DNA from: an uncultured Propionibacteriaceae bacterium
GTDB lineage: Bacteria > Actinomycetota > Actinomycetes > Propionibacteriales > Propionibacteriaceae
DNA length: 30,331 bases
Assembly (NCBI GenBank): GCA_937965785.1
Contig: CALCKT010000059.1
Coordinates: 1 to 30,331 of the forward strand
Reading direction: 5' to 3'
Positions 1 through 6,268 of this stretch are shown here, in pieces (position 1 is the first letter of the stretch; the number at the start of each line of letters is the position of its first letter). The notes beneath the pieces are model-generated. The model ran no database searches, was not told where the DNA came from, and saw nothing but the letters and a program-made list of their open reading frames with translations. The translations under genes were made by a program, and so were the position numbers.

Positions 1-37
1 TGGTAGCGGGGACAGGATTTGAACCTGTGGCCTCCGG
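1..37 (-). other. 3' tRNA fragment, putative attachment (att) core
   Basis: Read on the minus strand this is the last 37 bases of a tRNA: variable loop, a T arm with stem ACAGG/CCTGT around loop TTCAAAT, the acceptor strand CCCCGCT, then ACCA. Sequence to the right of base 37 no longer fits a tRNA: there is no anticodon arm, D arm or 5' acceptor strand. The 3' end with a CCCCGCT acceptor strand looks like an actinobacterial initiator tRNA-fMet, but without the anticodon this is not certain. A tRNA 3' end directly beside a tyrosine integrase gene is the usual att core of ICEs and integrating plasmids. The direction fits either the int-proximal junction of an integrated copy or attP of a circular form. 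Confidence 0.75.
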
Positions 38-78
38 CTCGGTGACTTGGTGCTGGATAACGGAAGCGGCCGAAGCCG

Positions 79-960
79 ATGGCAGCTGGATCCCAGCCAC
101 GCCAGCATCAGGACATGGGAACTCGCTTCAACGCCAAACCTGTGCCACCGGGATGGGAGTGCATCGACCGCTGGACCACCTGGCTCCAAGCCCACGGGCT
201 GCGACCGGCAACCATTCGCGTTAAACGGCAGCACGTCATGTACCTTGCCCGCTGCAACCCTCACCTCCGCCCAGGCGACTTAACAGTCGACGTAGTCCTG
301 AACTGGGCAGCCAAGCAACCTTGGAAACCGGAAACCCGTCATGGCAGCTACGGAAGCTACGCATCCTTCATGACTTGGTGGCGACGCGAACAGGGCAAGC
401 ACGAAACGGTCGAGTTCCCCATCGTCCGCCGCCCACGAACACTTGCCAGACCCGTCCCCGACGCTCTCATCGAGGACCTCGTCAGCTGCGCTGACGACCG
501 CGTAGCCCTGTCCGTCCGGCTCGCAGCCTTCGCCGGCCTTCGACGGGGAGAGATCCCCTTGGTCCACATAACCGATCTGATCGACGAGGACTCCGGCCGA
601 ACTCTCCTAGTCCATGGCAAAGGTGGCGTGGAACGTCTCGTCCCAGTCTCGAACCGGCTCGACTCCGCTATCCGCACCTACCGACAGAAACACGGCATCG
701 AGCAGGGCTGGCTGTTTCCAGGAGCTATCGACGGTCACATCTCCGCAACCTGGATCGGCAAGCTGGTCAACTCCCAGCTGCCGAGGCCGTGGACCTTGCA
801 TGGCCTACGACATCGGTTCGCCACCTCGGTGTACGCAGCCACCAAAGACATCATCGTCGTCCAGCAACTCATGGGCCACGCATCCGTGGCCACCACCCAA
901 CGCTACCTCGCGTTCACCTCCGATGCTCTCAGGGCGGCTGTGAATGCCGCCGACACGTAA
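79..960 (+). CDS. int: Tyrosine recombinase/integrase
   Basis: Site-specific recombinase expected to integrate and excise the element at the adjacent tRNA end. The catalytic set is visible: R155 in GLRRGE, K181 in HGKGG, H241 and R244 in HGLRHRF, H267 in GHASVATTQRY and nucleophile Y276. The N-terminal part (about 25-120) is the SAM-like core-binding region. At 293 residues it is shorter than the usual ICE integrase of about 370-400 residues and lacks an obvious arm-binding domain, more like XerC/D-sized enzymes. The start is uncertain: ATG 79 and ATG 115 are both in frame and neither has a good ribosome-binding site. It reads away from the att fragment. No excisionase gene is seen next to it. 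Confidence 0.9.
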   Translation: MAAGSQPRQHQDMGTRFNAKPVPPGWECIDRWTTWLQAHGLRPATIRVKRQHVMYLARCNPHLRPGDLTVDVVLNWAAKQPWKPETRHGSYGSYASFMTWWRREQGKHETVEFPIVRRPRTLARPVPDALIEDLVSCADDRVALSVRLAAFAGLRRGEIPLVHITDLIDEDSGRTLLVHGKGGVERLVPVSNRLDSAIRTYRQKHGIEQGWLFPGAIDGHISATWIGKLVNSQLPRPWTLHGLRHRFATSVYAATKDIIVVQQLMGHASVATTQRYLAFTSDALRAAVNAADT

Positions 961-968
961 GGACCGCT

Positions 969-2393
969 ATGACATATCAGGCTCTCGCGATACTCCACGA
1001 GGATGGGATGCTCGACATTCGTTGGGCCGATGATCCCACCGGTGATCGCCCCACCGCGGCGACGGTGGTGGCTCTCGGAGACCTCCTCCGCGATGCCGCG
1101 CCGTACCTCCCCGACGCTGACGCTGCGACGGCGCTGATTGCCAACATGACCGTTCAGGGTGCCTTCGAGCCCTGGGCCTACACCCAAATCGTCGCGACCA
1201 GGCAGGGGGAGATCACCTTCACCAAAGCTGACCAGGCGGCTTGGTATCAGGCTCTCAATCCCGATAAGACGGTTGCGTCGAAGTCTTCCGCGCAGTCGTC
1301 GGCACCGGTGTCACCGCTGCCGGCGGCTAGTGGAGCTAGCGGGCCTGCCCCAACTAGCTCAGCTGTTCCGACTAGTTCTGTTAGCCCAGCTGTTTTGGCT
1401 AGTGCAGCTAGTCCGGGTAGTGACGCTAGTCATGGTAGTGGGGCTAGTGTCACGCTACCTGAGGCGGTGGGAAGAGTGCCTCGGCGGTCGTTCCTCACCG
1501 ATCAGGCGGTGGAGGAGCCGGCCCGCCAGGGCTGGCGTGGCGCTCTGACCCGCCTCGGCTTGCGGGTCCGACCAGGAAGTGCGGAACGCTCTGAGCGGGC
1601 GGACATTCTGGCGGTCAGCCAGCATTGGCCCGGGCATCGGCTCATCACAGTCGCCAACGGCAAAGGCGGCTCCGGGAAAACCCCTGCCACCGTCATGCTC
1701 GCCGCAGTGCTGGCCCGCTGCGGAGGTGCCGGCGTCCTCGCGATCGACGCCAACCAAACCAGAGGAACCCTCGGCTGGAGAACCCAGAAAGGATCACACG
1801 ACGCCACCGTCATCGAGTTGCTGCCCGAGATCCCGCGTCTTCTTGGTACCACCGCCCAATCGGCTGACATGGCGCACTTCGTCCATCACCAGCCAGAGGA
1901 CCGCTTCGACGTTTTGCAATCCCAACCCCTGGCACTCGCGTCCGCCCAACGACTCACCCCCAGTGACCTCACCGCCCTCCTCGACGTCGCCGCGAAGTAC
2001 TACCGCGTCTCCGTGGTGGACACCGGCAACGACGAATCCGCAGCCGAATGGCGAACCCTGGTCGACCATGCTCACCGACTCGTGGTCCCCACCACCACCC
2101 GAGACGACCACGCCGAAGCAGGAGCCCTCCTCCTTGAGGCTCTCGAACGGCGTAACCCGGCATCGGCCACCCTCGCCGGCCAAGCGGTCGTGATCGTCTC
2201 CCAGGCTGACCCCGGCGCGAAGCCGGCTGACCTCCGGCGCATCATCAATGGTTACCGCGAACTCGGCGTCACCGTCGTCGCCATCCCCCACGACCCCGCC
2301 ATGGTCGGCGGCCGGCTGCTCTACTCAGCCCTCCGGCCAGCCACCCAACGCGCCTGGCTCGCCGCCGCAGCAGCCGTCGCCAGAGGCCTCTAA
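969..2393 (+). CDS. ParA/MinD-like P-loop ATPase with N-terminal extension and repeat-encoded linker
   Basis: 474-residue protein whose C-terminal half is a ParA/MinD-type ATPase. Deviant Walker A KGGSGKT is at 232-238, with P239 where ParA proteins usually have Thr. A VVDTGND segment sits where the Walker B/switch II aspartate is expected, and VVPTTTRDD matches the later conserved strand. Residues 1-115 are an extension I do not recognise. Residues about 118-160 are an Ala/Ser/Pro/Gly-rich linker made of tripeptide units ending in Ser, because the DNA here is a 9-bp tandem repeat. Start ATG 969 was chosen because it lies 9 bp after the integrase stop; the frame is open upstream to 789, but that would overlap int. 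A role in partition or in placing transfer machinery is plausible. It is distinct from the ParA at 3389. Confidence 0.85.
   Translation: MTYQALAILHEDGMLDIRWADDPTGDRPTAATVVALGDLLRDAAPYLPDADAATALIANMTVQGAFEPWAYTQIVATRQGEITFTKADQAAWYQALNPDKTVASKSSAQSSAPVSPLPAASGASGPAPTSSAVPTSSVSPAVLASAASPGSDASHGSGASVTLPEAVGRVPRRSFLTDQAVEEPARQGWRGALTRLGLRVRPGSAERSERADILAVSQHWPGHRLITVANGKGGSGKTPATVMLAAVLARCGGAGVLAIDANQTRGTLGWRTQKGSHDATVIELLPEIPRLLGTTAQSADMAHFVHHQPEDRFDVLQSQPLALASAQRLTPSDLTALLDVAAKYYRVSVVDTGNDESAAEWRTLVDHAHRLVVPTTTRDDHAEAGALLLEALERRNPASATLAGQAVVIVSQADPGAKPADLRRIINGYRELGVTVVAIPHDPAMVGGRLLYSALRPATQRAWLAAAAAVARGL
1322..1447 (+). repeat. 9-bp phased CTAG repeat array 1, inside a coding sequence
   Basis: CTAG occurs at 1327, 1336, 1354, 1372, 1399, 1408, 1426 and 1444, with one-base variants (TTAG, GTAG) at 1381, 1417 and 1435. 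Every position lies on one 9-bp register. On this strand the unit is roughly NNNRGCTAG, so its complement is CTAGCYNNN. The array lies inside the ATPase gene 969-2393 and encodes Ser-ending tripeptides. Bases 1383-1416 recur perfectly, inverted, at 2450-2483, and 1372-1387 recur inverted at 2497-2512. The noncoding copies show that selection acts on the DNA and not only on the peptide. Likely a binding array for a partition protein. Confidence 0.85.
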
Positions 2394-2418
2394 CCACCCC
2401 CACTATGGCCGGCAGCTG

Positions 2419-2517
2419 CTGGCCGCTCTAACACAACTAACCACACCGACCGGACTAGCTGCACTAGCCAAAACAGCTGGGCTAGCTGCACTGGCCGGGC
2501 TAACAGAACTAGGAGAA
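2419..2517 (-). repeat. 9-bp phased CTARC repeat array 2, intergenic
   Basis: Units start at 2428, 2437, 2455, 2464, 2482, 2491, 2500 and 2509 (CTAA, CTAG or CTGG), all on a 9-bp register, with degenerate units at 2419, 2446 and 2473. The unit on the plus strand is CTARCYNNN, the reverse complement of array 1. Bases 2450-2483 are the perfect inverted copy of 1383-1416. The array fills the gap between the stop at 2393 and the micro-ORF at 2523, and its last unit touches the AGGAG ribosome-binding site at 2511-2515. Bound protein could therefore also control translation or transcription of the genes downstream. Confidence 0.85.
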
Positions 2518-2522
2518 ACAAC

Positions 2523-2615
2523 ATGGAATACGGCATCAAGCCCCCGCGCGGGGCCGTCAAACTCATCGATTGCCCCGCCCCCACGACGACATCAGCCGAG
2601 GAGAATCAGTCATGA
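2523..2615 (+). CDS. 30-residue micro-ORF, leader of the small-gene operon
   Basis: ATG 2523 follows a strong AGGAG (2511-2515) at 7-base spacing and reads 30 codons to TGA 2613-2615, which overlaps the next start ATG 2612 as ATGA. The peptide begins MEYGIKPPRGAVKLIDCP and has no recognised domain. The ribosome-binding site and the coupling argue that it is translated. It may act only as a leader that couples translation of the next gene, or it may be a functional small protein. It contains the G+C palindrome CCCCGCGCGGGG near 2542-2553. Confidence 0.55.
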   Translation: MEYGIKPPRGAVKLIDCPAPTTTSAEENQS

Positions 2616-2848
2616 CCGCCGCTACCGAAATCACCACCGTTCTCCAGGACATCGTCAGCACCGTCGACGACAACGAAGAACGAAAAGAAGAAGAACGCCG
2701 TGGACAGATGGCTCTCGAGGTCCTCGAGACCGTGTGGCGGCTCCATGACTCCCAAGTGACCGATGGCCGCCTGGTCTGTCCCACCTGCCAAGTCTCGTGG
2801 CCGTGCGAGACAGCCCAGACCATCCGCTACGGGGGGTGCCTCCAATGA
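2612..2848 (+). CDS. Small Cys-rich protein, possible zinc binder
   Basis: 78 residues: a charged N-terminal half with an acidic/basic run (DDNEERKEEERR) likely to be helical, then a C-terminal motif LVCPTCQVSWPCETAQTI with three cysteines in CPxC...PC spacing. This kind of small C-terminal Cys motif is common in short proteins of actinobacterial phages and plasmids; a metal-binding role is inference. Start ATG 2612 is preceded by GAGGAG (2598-2603). A TTG at 2570 would lengthen it, but ATG is coupled to the upstream micro-ORF and is preferred. The stop overlaps the next start as ATGA. Confidence 0.7.
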   Translation: MTAATEITTVLQDIVSTVDDNEERKEEERRGQMALEVLETVWRLHDSQVTDGRLVCPTCQVSWPCETAQTIRYGGCLQ

Positions 2849-3276
2849 CCACCAACGCCGACGTGCTGCGTAGCCAGCATGAACAGGTCGAAGCCCTGGC
2901 AGGCCGCCTCGCCTGCGTGGCGCAGGAGCTCGCGCGCGTCGCGAACGGTACCTGCTGCGGGGTCATTCCGGCCCCCACCGCCTACGCGCTCCTCGGCCGG
3001 GTGAAGATCGCCTGCCGGCACCTCGGCGAGATCCTCGCCACCCTGCCCCAAGGACTCCACAATTCCCTCACCTTGAGGATGATCGAGGTTACCGACTACG
3101 ACCCCGAAACCGGTAACCCCGTCGACCCGGGGAAGTCCATCACCCACGCCACGGAAGTACTGTGTGCCCTGCACGCCGCCCTCGAGGCCGCCTCCAGGTG
3201 CGCGGAAGCGGCTCAAGCCGCTCTGGCACACCAGGGCTGGGCCCCCGTCGACGAGCAAGAGGCTTTGTGTGCGTGA
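2845..3276 (+). CDS. Hypothetical protein of the partition-region operon
   Basis: 143 residues, mostly predicted helical, with no recognised domain. It has Ala-rich helices at both ends (about 8-30 and 100-130) and a central segment with YDPETGNP. Start ATG 2845 overlaps the preceding TGA (ATGA), so it belongs to the micro-ORF/Cys-protein operon. An in-frame ATG at 2797 would overlap the previous gene by about 50 bases and is less likely. It ends just before the third 9-bp repeat array. Confidence 0.65.
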   Translation: MTTNADVLRSQHEQVEALAGRLACVAQELARVANGTCCGVIPAPTAYALLGRVKIACRHLGEILATLPQGLHNSLTLRMIEVTDYDPETGNPVDPGKSITHATEVLCALHAALEAASRCAEAAQAALAHQGWAPVDEQEALCA

Positions 3277-3284
3277 ACCCGATG

Positions 3285-3314
3285 GCCGCTAGCCGAGTCA
3301 TCTCGGCTAGCGGC
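3285..3314. repeat. Perfect 13-bp inverted repeat at the edge of repeat array 3
   Basis: Arms GCCGCTAGCCGAG (3285-3297) and its exact complement (3302-3314) surround the four bases TCAT. Each arm contains one CTAG of the 9-bp array (3289 and 3307, 18 bp apart). It lies 9 bases after the stop at 3276 and has no T run, so it is better read as an operator or centromere element where repeat units meet in opposite orientation than as a terminator, though a terminator hairpin is possible. Confidence 0.75.
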
Positions 3315-3369
3315 CCCAACCCGGCCAACCTCACTAACCGGGCTAACCCCACTATCAACCCTAAAGACA
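3289..3369 (-). repeat. 9-bp phased CTARC repeat array 3 upstream of parA
   Basis: CTAG 3289, CTAG 3307, CCAA 3316, CCAA 3325, CTAA 3334, CTAA 3343, CTAT 3352 and CTAA 3361 all fit one 9-bp register, giving a unit CTAACCNNN or CTAGCCNNN. It has the same orientation as array 2. It occupies the promoter and leader region of parA (start 3389). That position is expected of an autoregulatory operator that also serves as centromere for RHH-type ParB proteins. Confidence 0.8.
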
Positions 3370-3388
3370 GGAAACGAGAACCATCATC

Positions 3389-4138
3389 ATGGCTATTTAC
3401 ACCGTCGCCCTTCCCAAGGGCGGGAGCGCGAAAACCACCACCGCGGCTGAACTTGTCGCCCACTTGGCTGCCTTGGGCCGCCGGGTCCTGGCGATCGACG
3501 CCTGCCAGCAAGGCGATCTCGGTACCCGCCTCGGCATCACTGATGACACACCCGTCTCCGCGGTGACCGCCGAGGTCCTGCTCGGCACCGCCACCGTCGA
3601 AGACGCGGCCATCCCATCACCCGCGGTTGCCGGCGCCGATGTCCTCGTCGGCACCCGGGACCTCCAAAACCTCCACCACAACCCGGAGGTCCTCACGGCG
3701 CTACGCGATATCCTCCCCACCCTCACCGACTGGAGTGATGTCGTCATCGACACCCCACCCGCGATCGATCTGGCAACCCTCGCAGCCCTCGCCGCCGCCG
3801 ACAAAATCATCGTCCCCGTTGTTGCGGCCGGGGAGGCCTTCGACCAGATCGACGAGCTGGCCCAGGTCATCGCCACTCGAATTGCTCTGCGAATCCACCC
3901 AGGGCAGCACATCAGCTGGATCATCCCCACCCAGCAGCGCGCCGGCCGGTGCCTCGACGCCGACGTCCTCAAGGAACTCCACGAACACTATCCCGGACGG
4001 GTCACCCCGCCCGTGCGGGAAGCCGTCGCCGTCCGAGAGTCCTACCTCGCAGGACTCCCCGTCAGCCACTACGCCCCCCACCACCCGGTCGCCAGCGACT
4101 ACCACACCGCCATCACCACCATCCTCGAGGAAGCATGA
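3389..4138 (+). CDS. parA: ParA-family partition ATPase
   Basis: 249 residues, the full length of a small plasmid ParA without an N-terminal HTH. The P-loop PKGGSAKTTT has K10, G11, G12, K15 and T16, but A14 replaces the usual Gly of KGGxGKT. The Walker B/switch II region is DVVIDTPP (around 113-120), and VLAIDACQQGDLG follows the P-loop as in ParA proteins. The start is supported by AGGAAACGAG upstream of ATG 3389. Its stop overlaps the next start (ATGA 4135-4138), giving a parA-parB operon. The 9-bp repeats just upstream are the probable operator/centromere. Role: ATP-driven segregation of the element when extrachromosomal. Confidence 0.9.
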   Translation: MAIYTVALPKGGSAKTTTAAELVAHLAALGRRVLAIDACQQGDLGTRLGITDDTPVSAVTAEVLLGTATVEDAAIPSPAVAGADVLVGTRDLQNLHHNPEVLTALRDILPTLTDWSDVVIDTPPAIDLATLAALAAADKIIVPVVAAGEAFDQIDELAQVIATRIALRIHPGQHISWIIPTQQRAGRCLDADVLKELHEHYPGRVTPPVREAVAVRESYLAGLPVSHYAPHHPVASDYHTAITTILEEA

Positions 4139-4710
4139 TGCCGAAACGCCCCACCCTCGCTGACCGGAAACGCGCAGCCCGCGAAACCCTTGGAACCCAA
4201 CCCAACCCACCAGAACCCACACCGACGCCTCCAGCCGAACCGGACCCCGCCACACGGAAACCCCCAGGCCAGGAACAACACGCCCGCCAGGCCACCCGCA
4301 ACATGGACACCGTCTCTGTCTGCCTCAACCCCGACCTCTACCGCCTCGCCAAGGCCGCATTCCTCGCTGACTGGCACGCCGGCGGCCAGGCCGACACGTT
4401 CGGCGACTGGATCGCCGGAGCCTGTCTCCGGCACGCGCACCTAACCCCTCAGCAGCGAGCAGACCATCCCGCGGTCCAGCCGTCCGGGCAGCCACGCAGC
4501 TTCGCCATCGGCGCCCAGGCCCGGGCCGCCATCGATGCCGCAATCACCGCCGACGCCACCGCCGGATACTGGACCACCCGCTCCGCATGGGTCCTGACCG
4601 CCATCACCACAGCCATCCAACACGCCCGCCACCGCGCCGGCGGTACCCTCCCCACCCCACCCGACCGGCTCCCCGGCCGACTCCCTGCAAGGAAGAGGGC
4701 GCCCCGATGA
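4135..4710 (+). CDS. ParB-like centromere-binding protein, ribbon-helix-helix type
   Basis: 191 residues. Residues 1-57 are Pro/basic-rich and probably disordered, which suits the ParA-stimulating arm of small centromere-binding proteins. Residues 58-100 (TVSVCLNPDLYRLAKAAF ... FGDWIAGACLRHA) have the strand-helix-helix pattern of an RHH fold. Residues 121-166 (RSFAIGAQARAAIDAAI ... AWVLTAITTAIQHA) repeat the same pattern, so one chain may hold two RHH units. Start ATG 4135 or 4138, coupled to parA by ATGA. RHH partition proteins bind arrays of short repeats, which fits the 9-bp arrays upstream. The family assignment rests on pattern and context only. Confidence 0.7.
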   Translation: MMPKRPTLADRKRAARETLGTQPNPPEPTPTPPAEPDPATRKPPGQEQHARQATRNMDTVSVCLNPDLYRLAKAAFLADWHAGGQADTFGDWIAGACLRHAHLTPQQRADHPAVQPSGQPRSFAIGAQARAAIDAAITADATAGYWTTRSAWVLTAITTAIQHARHRAGGTLPTPPDRLPGRLPARKRAPR

Positions 4711-5846
4711 GCATCAGAATCCGCCATCTGCTAGCGCCGCGCACTGTCAAACTCTACGACACGGTCACAGAAACGTATCCCCCATGGGGTGTAAACCCCA
4801 GCATGTTTCGGCGGGAACTCTCATTCCGTCACCTCATCACGGCGGCTGAGGCCGAGACGCCAACCCCGAGCCAGGAACATTGGAAAAGGTCCTGTCGGTT
4901 ACCAGAAGATGAAATCGCCCTGCTGGCCAACAAACCAGAAACCCTCACCAAGGCGTGGGACATGCTCGAAAACCCTGCCTGGCAAACCGCCTGGCGACAT
5001 GCTCAGAAAACCGAATGGCGCAGAAGCTGGAAAATCGAGAAACTGTTCCTGGCATACTTTCTGCTAGCATGGACAACCATCTCTGGTGTCGCAGGACATT
5101 TCATCCCAGCTTCTATTCTTGGGGTAATCACTTGCGGGGCTTTTGGGTCCATTTTCGCCATCACGCAAGCCGTCAAAAGAGAAGAAACAGAAAATAGTGG
5201 CGAAGCTGCGAAAATGTCCGAGCTTTCTGAGTTCTTGGGTAACGTGATCCTCGGTGACACAATCTTCCACGATGCAAAAGAAAAATACCGTAACGGGGGA
5301 GGCGGCCAAGATCACAGGAGTTCAAGGAATCCCGATCCTAAGCCCGAAGAGCCGCGCCTCACGGGCAAAGCGTCCGCGATCATCGACGGCATCCGAGACC
5401 AGCTCGGCCAGTACCGCACCGACCCAATCTTCCTCACCGAATACCCGGCTCTATTTGATATAGAAATCCCTCAAACAGCCCAGTTCTTCGCTGCTCTCGC
5501 CGAGTGGGAAGACGGGTGTCAAACAGAGGAATCGGCCAACCGGGTGAAGGAACTCTTCGACGCTGCCGTCATCGAAGCCAAGGCCCAAGGAATCGACTAC
5601 CTCAACACTGACCGCCGCATCTTGGCCAGGCGGGCACAACTACTCACAAGCAAAGCAACATCCACTCCAAGCCTCTCTGAACGAGAAGCCCTCATGGCCA
5701 AAGTCGCAAAAATCCTCGCCGACCTCAACCTCACATTCCTTGCTCGCAATGACATCACCGCCATCACAACAACGAACCACCAAGCCATCAACCCCGGCCC
5801 AGGCGGACGCCCTGACACCGATCCATCTCCCGTAAGGAGCCTTTGA
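4707..5846 (+). CDS. Two-helix membrane protein of unknown function
   Basis: 379 residues, coupled to parB by ATGA at 4707-4710. A soluble N-terminal part of about 110 residues is followed by two adjacent hydrophobic segments (about 113-132, LFLAYFLLAWTTISGVAG, and 136-155) forming a hairpin, then a long charged C-terminal region with a Gly-rich joint near 195-202. Both ends would therefore lie on the same, probably cytoplasmic, side. The base composition drops in 5,000-5,300. I do not recognise the family. Being cotranscribed with parA-parB, it could tie the partition complex to the membrane or be an unrelated accessory gene. Confidence 0.75.
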   Translation: MSIRIRHLLAPRTVKLYDTVTETYPPWGVNPSMFRRELSFRHLITAAEAETPTPSQEHWKRSCRLPEDEIALLANKPETLTKAWDMLENPAWQTAWRHAQKTEWRRSWKIEKLFLAYFLLAWTTISGVAGHFIPASILGVITCGAFGSIFAITQAVKREETENSGEAAKMSELSEFLGNVILGDTIFHDAKEKYRNGGGGQDHRSSRNPDPKPEEPRLTGKASAIIDGIRDQLGQYRTDPIFLTEYPALFDIEIPQTAQFFAALAEWEDGCQTEESANRVKELFDAAVIEAKAQGIDYLNTDRRILARRAQLLTSKATSTPSLSEREALMAKVAKILADLNLTFLARNDITAITTTNHQAINPGPGGRPDTDPSPVRSL

Positions 5847-6250
5847 TGATGTCCCTCACTCTTATTGTCGTCGCAGTCCTCGTGGTGGGGACGGCCAATG
5901 GAGTCGTGCTGCTGGAGTGGTTCAACAGTTCTGGTCCTTCCACCACGCGCCGAACCCGCATCGTGGTTCCAGGCAGCAGGAAAACGTACCGGCTGCCCTG
6001 GCCGATGGATCTCGCGGGGGCCTTGAAATTTGTCAACATCATGGGGATCGTCATAACCGGAACCCTGATCCTCGCCATAGAACTCGGAATCTGGCTGTTC
6101 GAGCCCTCACTATGGCGACTGCTGCCACCCGTGGCAGCTTTCGTCGTATTGAGGGTCTTCATCCCCTCAATCCTCAAACCACTCGCTGCCCGCAAGTGGG
6201 AGGAAGCCCTACGCGACACTGAGCCCGGGGAAGTAGACTCGGGGGAGTAA
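5846..6250 (+). CDS. Small integral membrane protein
   Basis: 134 residues with three likely membrane helices: about 4-23, 55-80 and 87-106. Start ATG 5846 overlaps the upstream TGA (TGATG), and AAGGAG at 5834-5839 is well placed; ATG 5849 is also possible. It ends in an acidic tail (EPGEVDSGE). No family recognised. It follows the two-helix membrane protein in the same operon, so the two may work together. Its last codons overlap a 29-bp element that recurs at the end of the kfrA-like gene. Confidence 0.75.
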   Translation: MMSLTLIVVAVLVVGTANGVVLLEWFNSSGPSTTRRTRIVVPGSRKTYRLPWPMDLAGALKFVNIMGIVITGTLILAIELGIWLFEPSLWRLLPPVAAFVVLRVFIPSILKPLAARKWEEALRDTEPGEVDSGE

Positions 6251-6258
6251 CCCCGGCA
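6230..6258 (+). repeat. 29-bp direct repeat, copy 1 (second copy 8451-8478)
   Basis: The sequence runs GAAGTAGACT, C, GGGGGAGT, A, ACCCC, GGCA. The copy at 8451-8478 lacks the single C and differs at two further positions, so about 26 of 29 positions agree. It contains a GGGG-AGTRA-CCCC mini-hairpin, and a GAGGAG ribosome-binding site follows in both places. Each copy lies over the 3' end of a plus-strand gene and just before a small gene. Confidence 0.7.
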
Positions 6259-6268
6259 GAGGAGAAAC

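Noticed and set aside
1..77. Complete tRNA gene
   Set aside because: Only the 3' 37 bases match tRNA structure; the anticodon and D arms are missing from the following sequence.
1159..1548. Leu/Val-rich frame (LAQLFWLVQLVR) and similar frames on the minus strand at 2390-2584 and 3140-3511
   Set aside because: Their similarity to each other comes only from the 9-bp DNA repeat read in another frame. They are useful as proof of the shared repeat and its orientation, but are not genes.
3949..4134. Longer start for the ParB-like gene
   Set aside because: The upstream extension overlaps parA in another frame, while ATG 4135 gives the ATGA coupling seen throughout the window.
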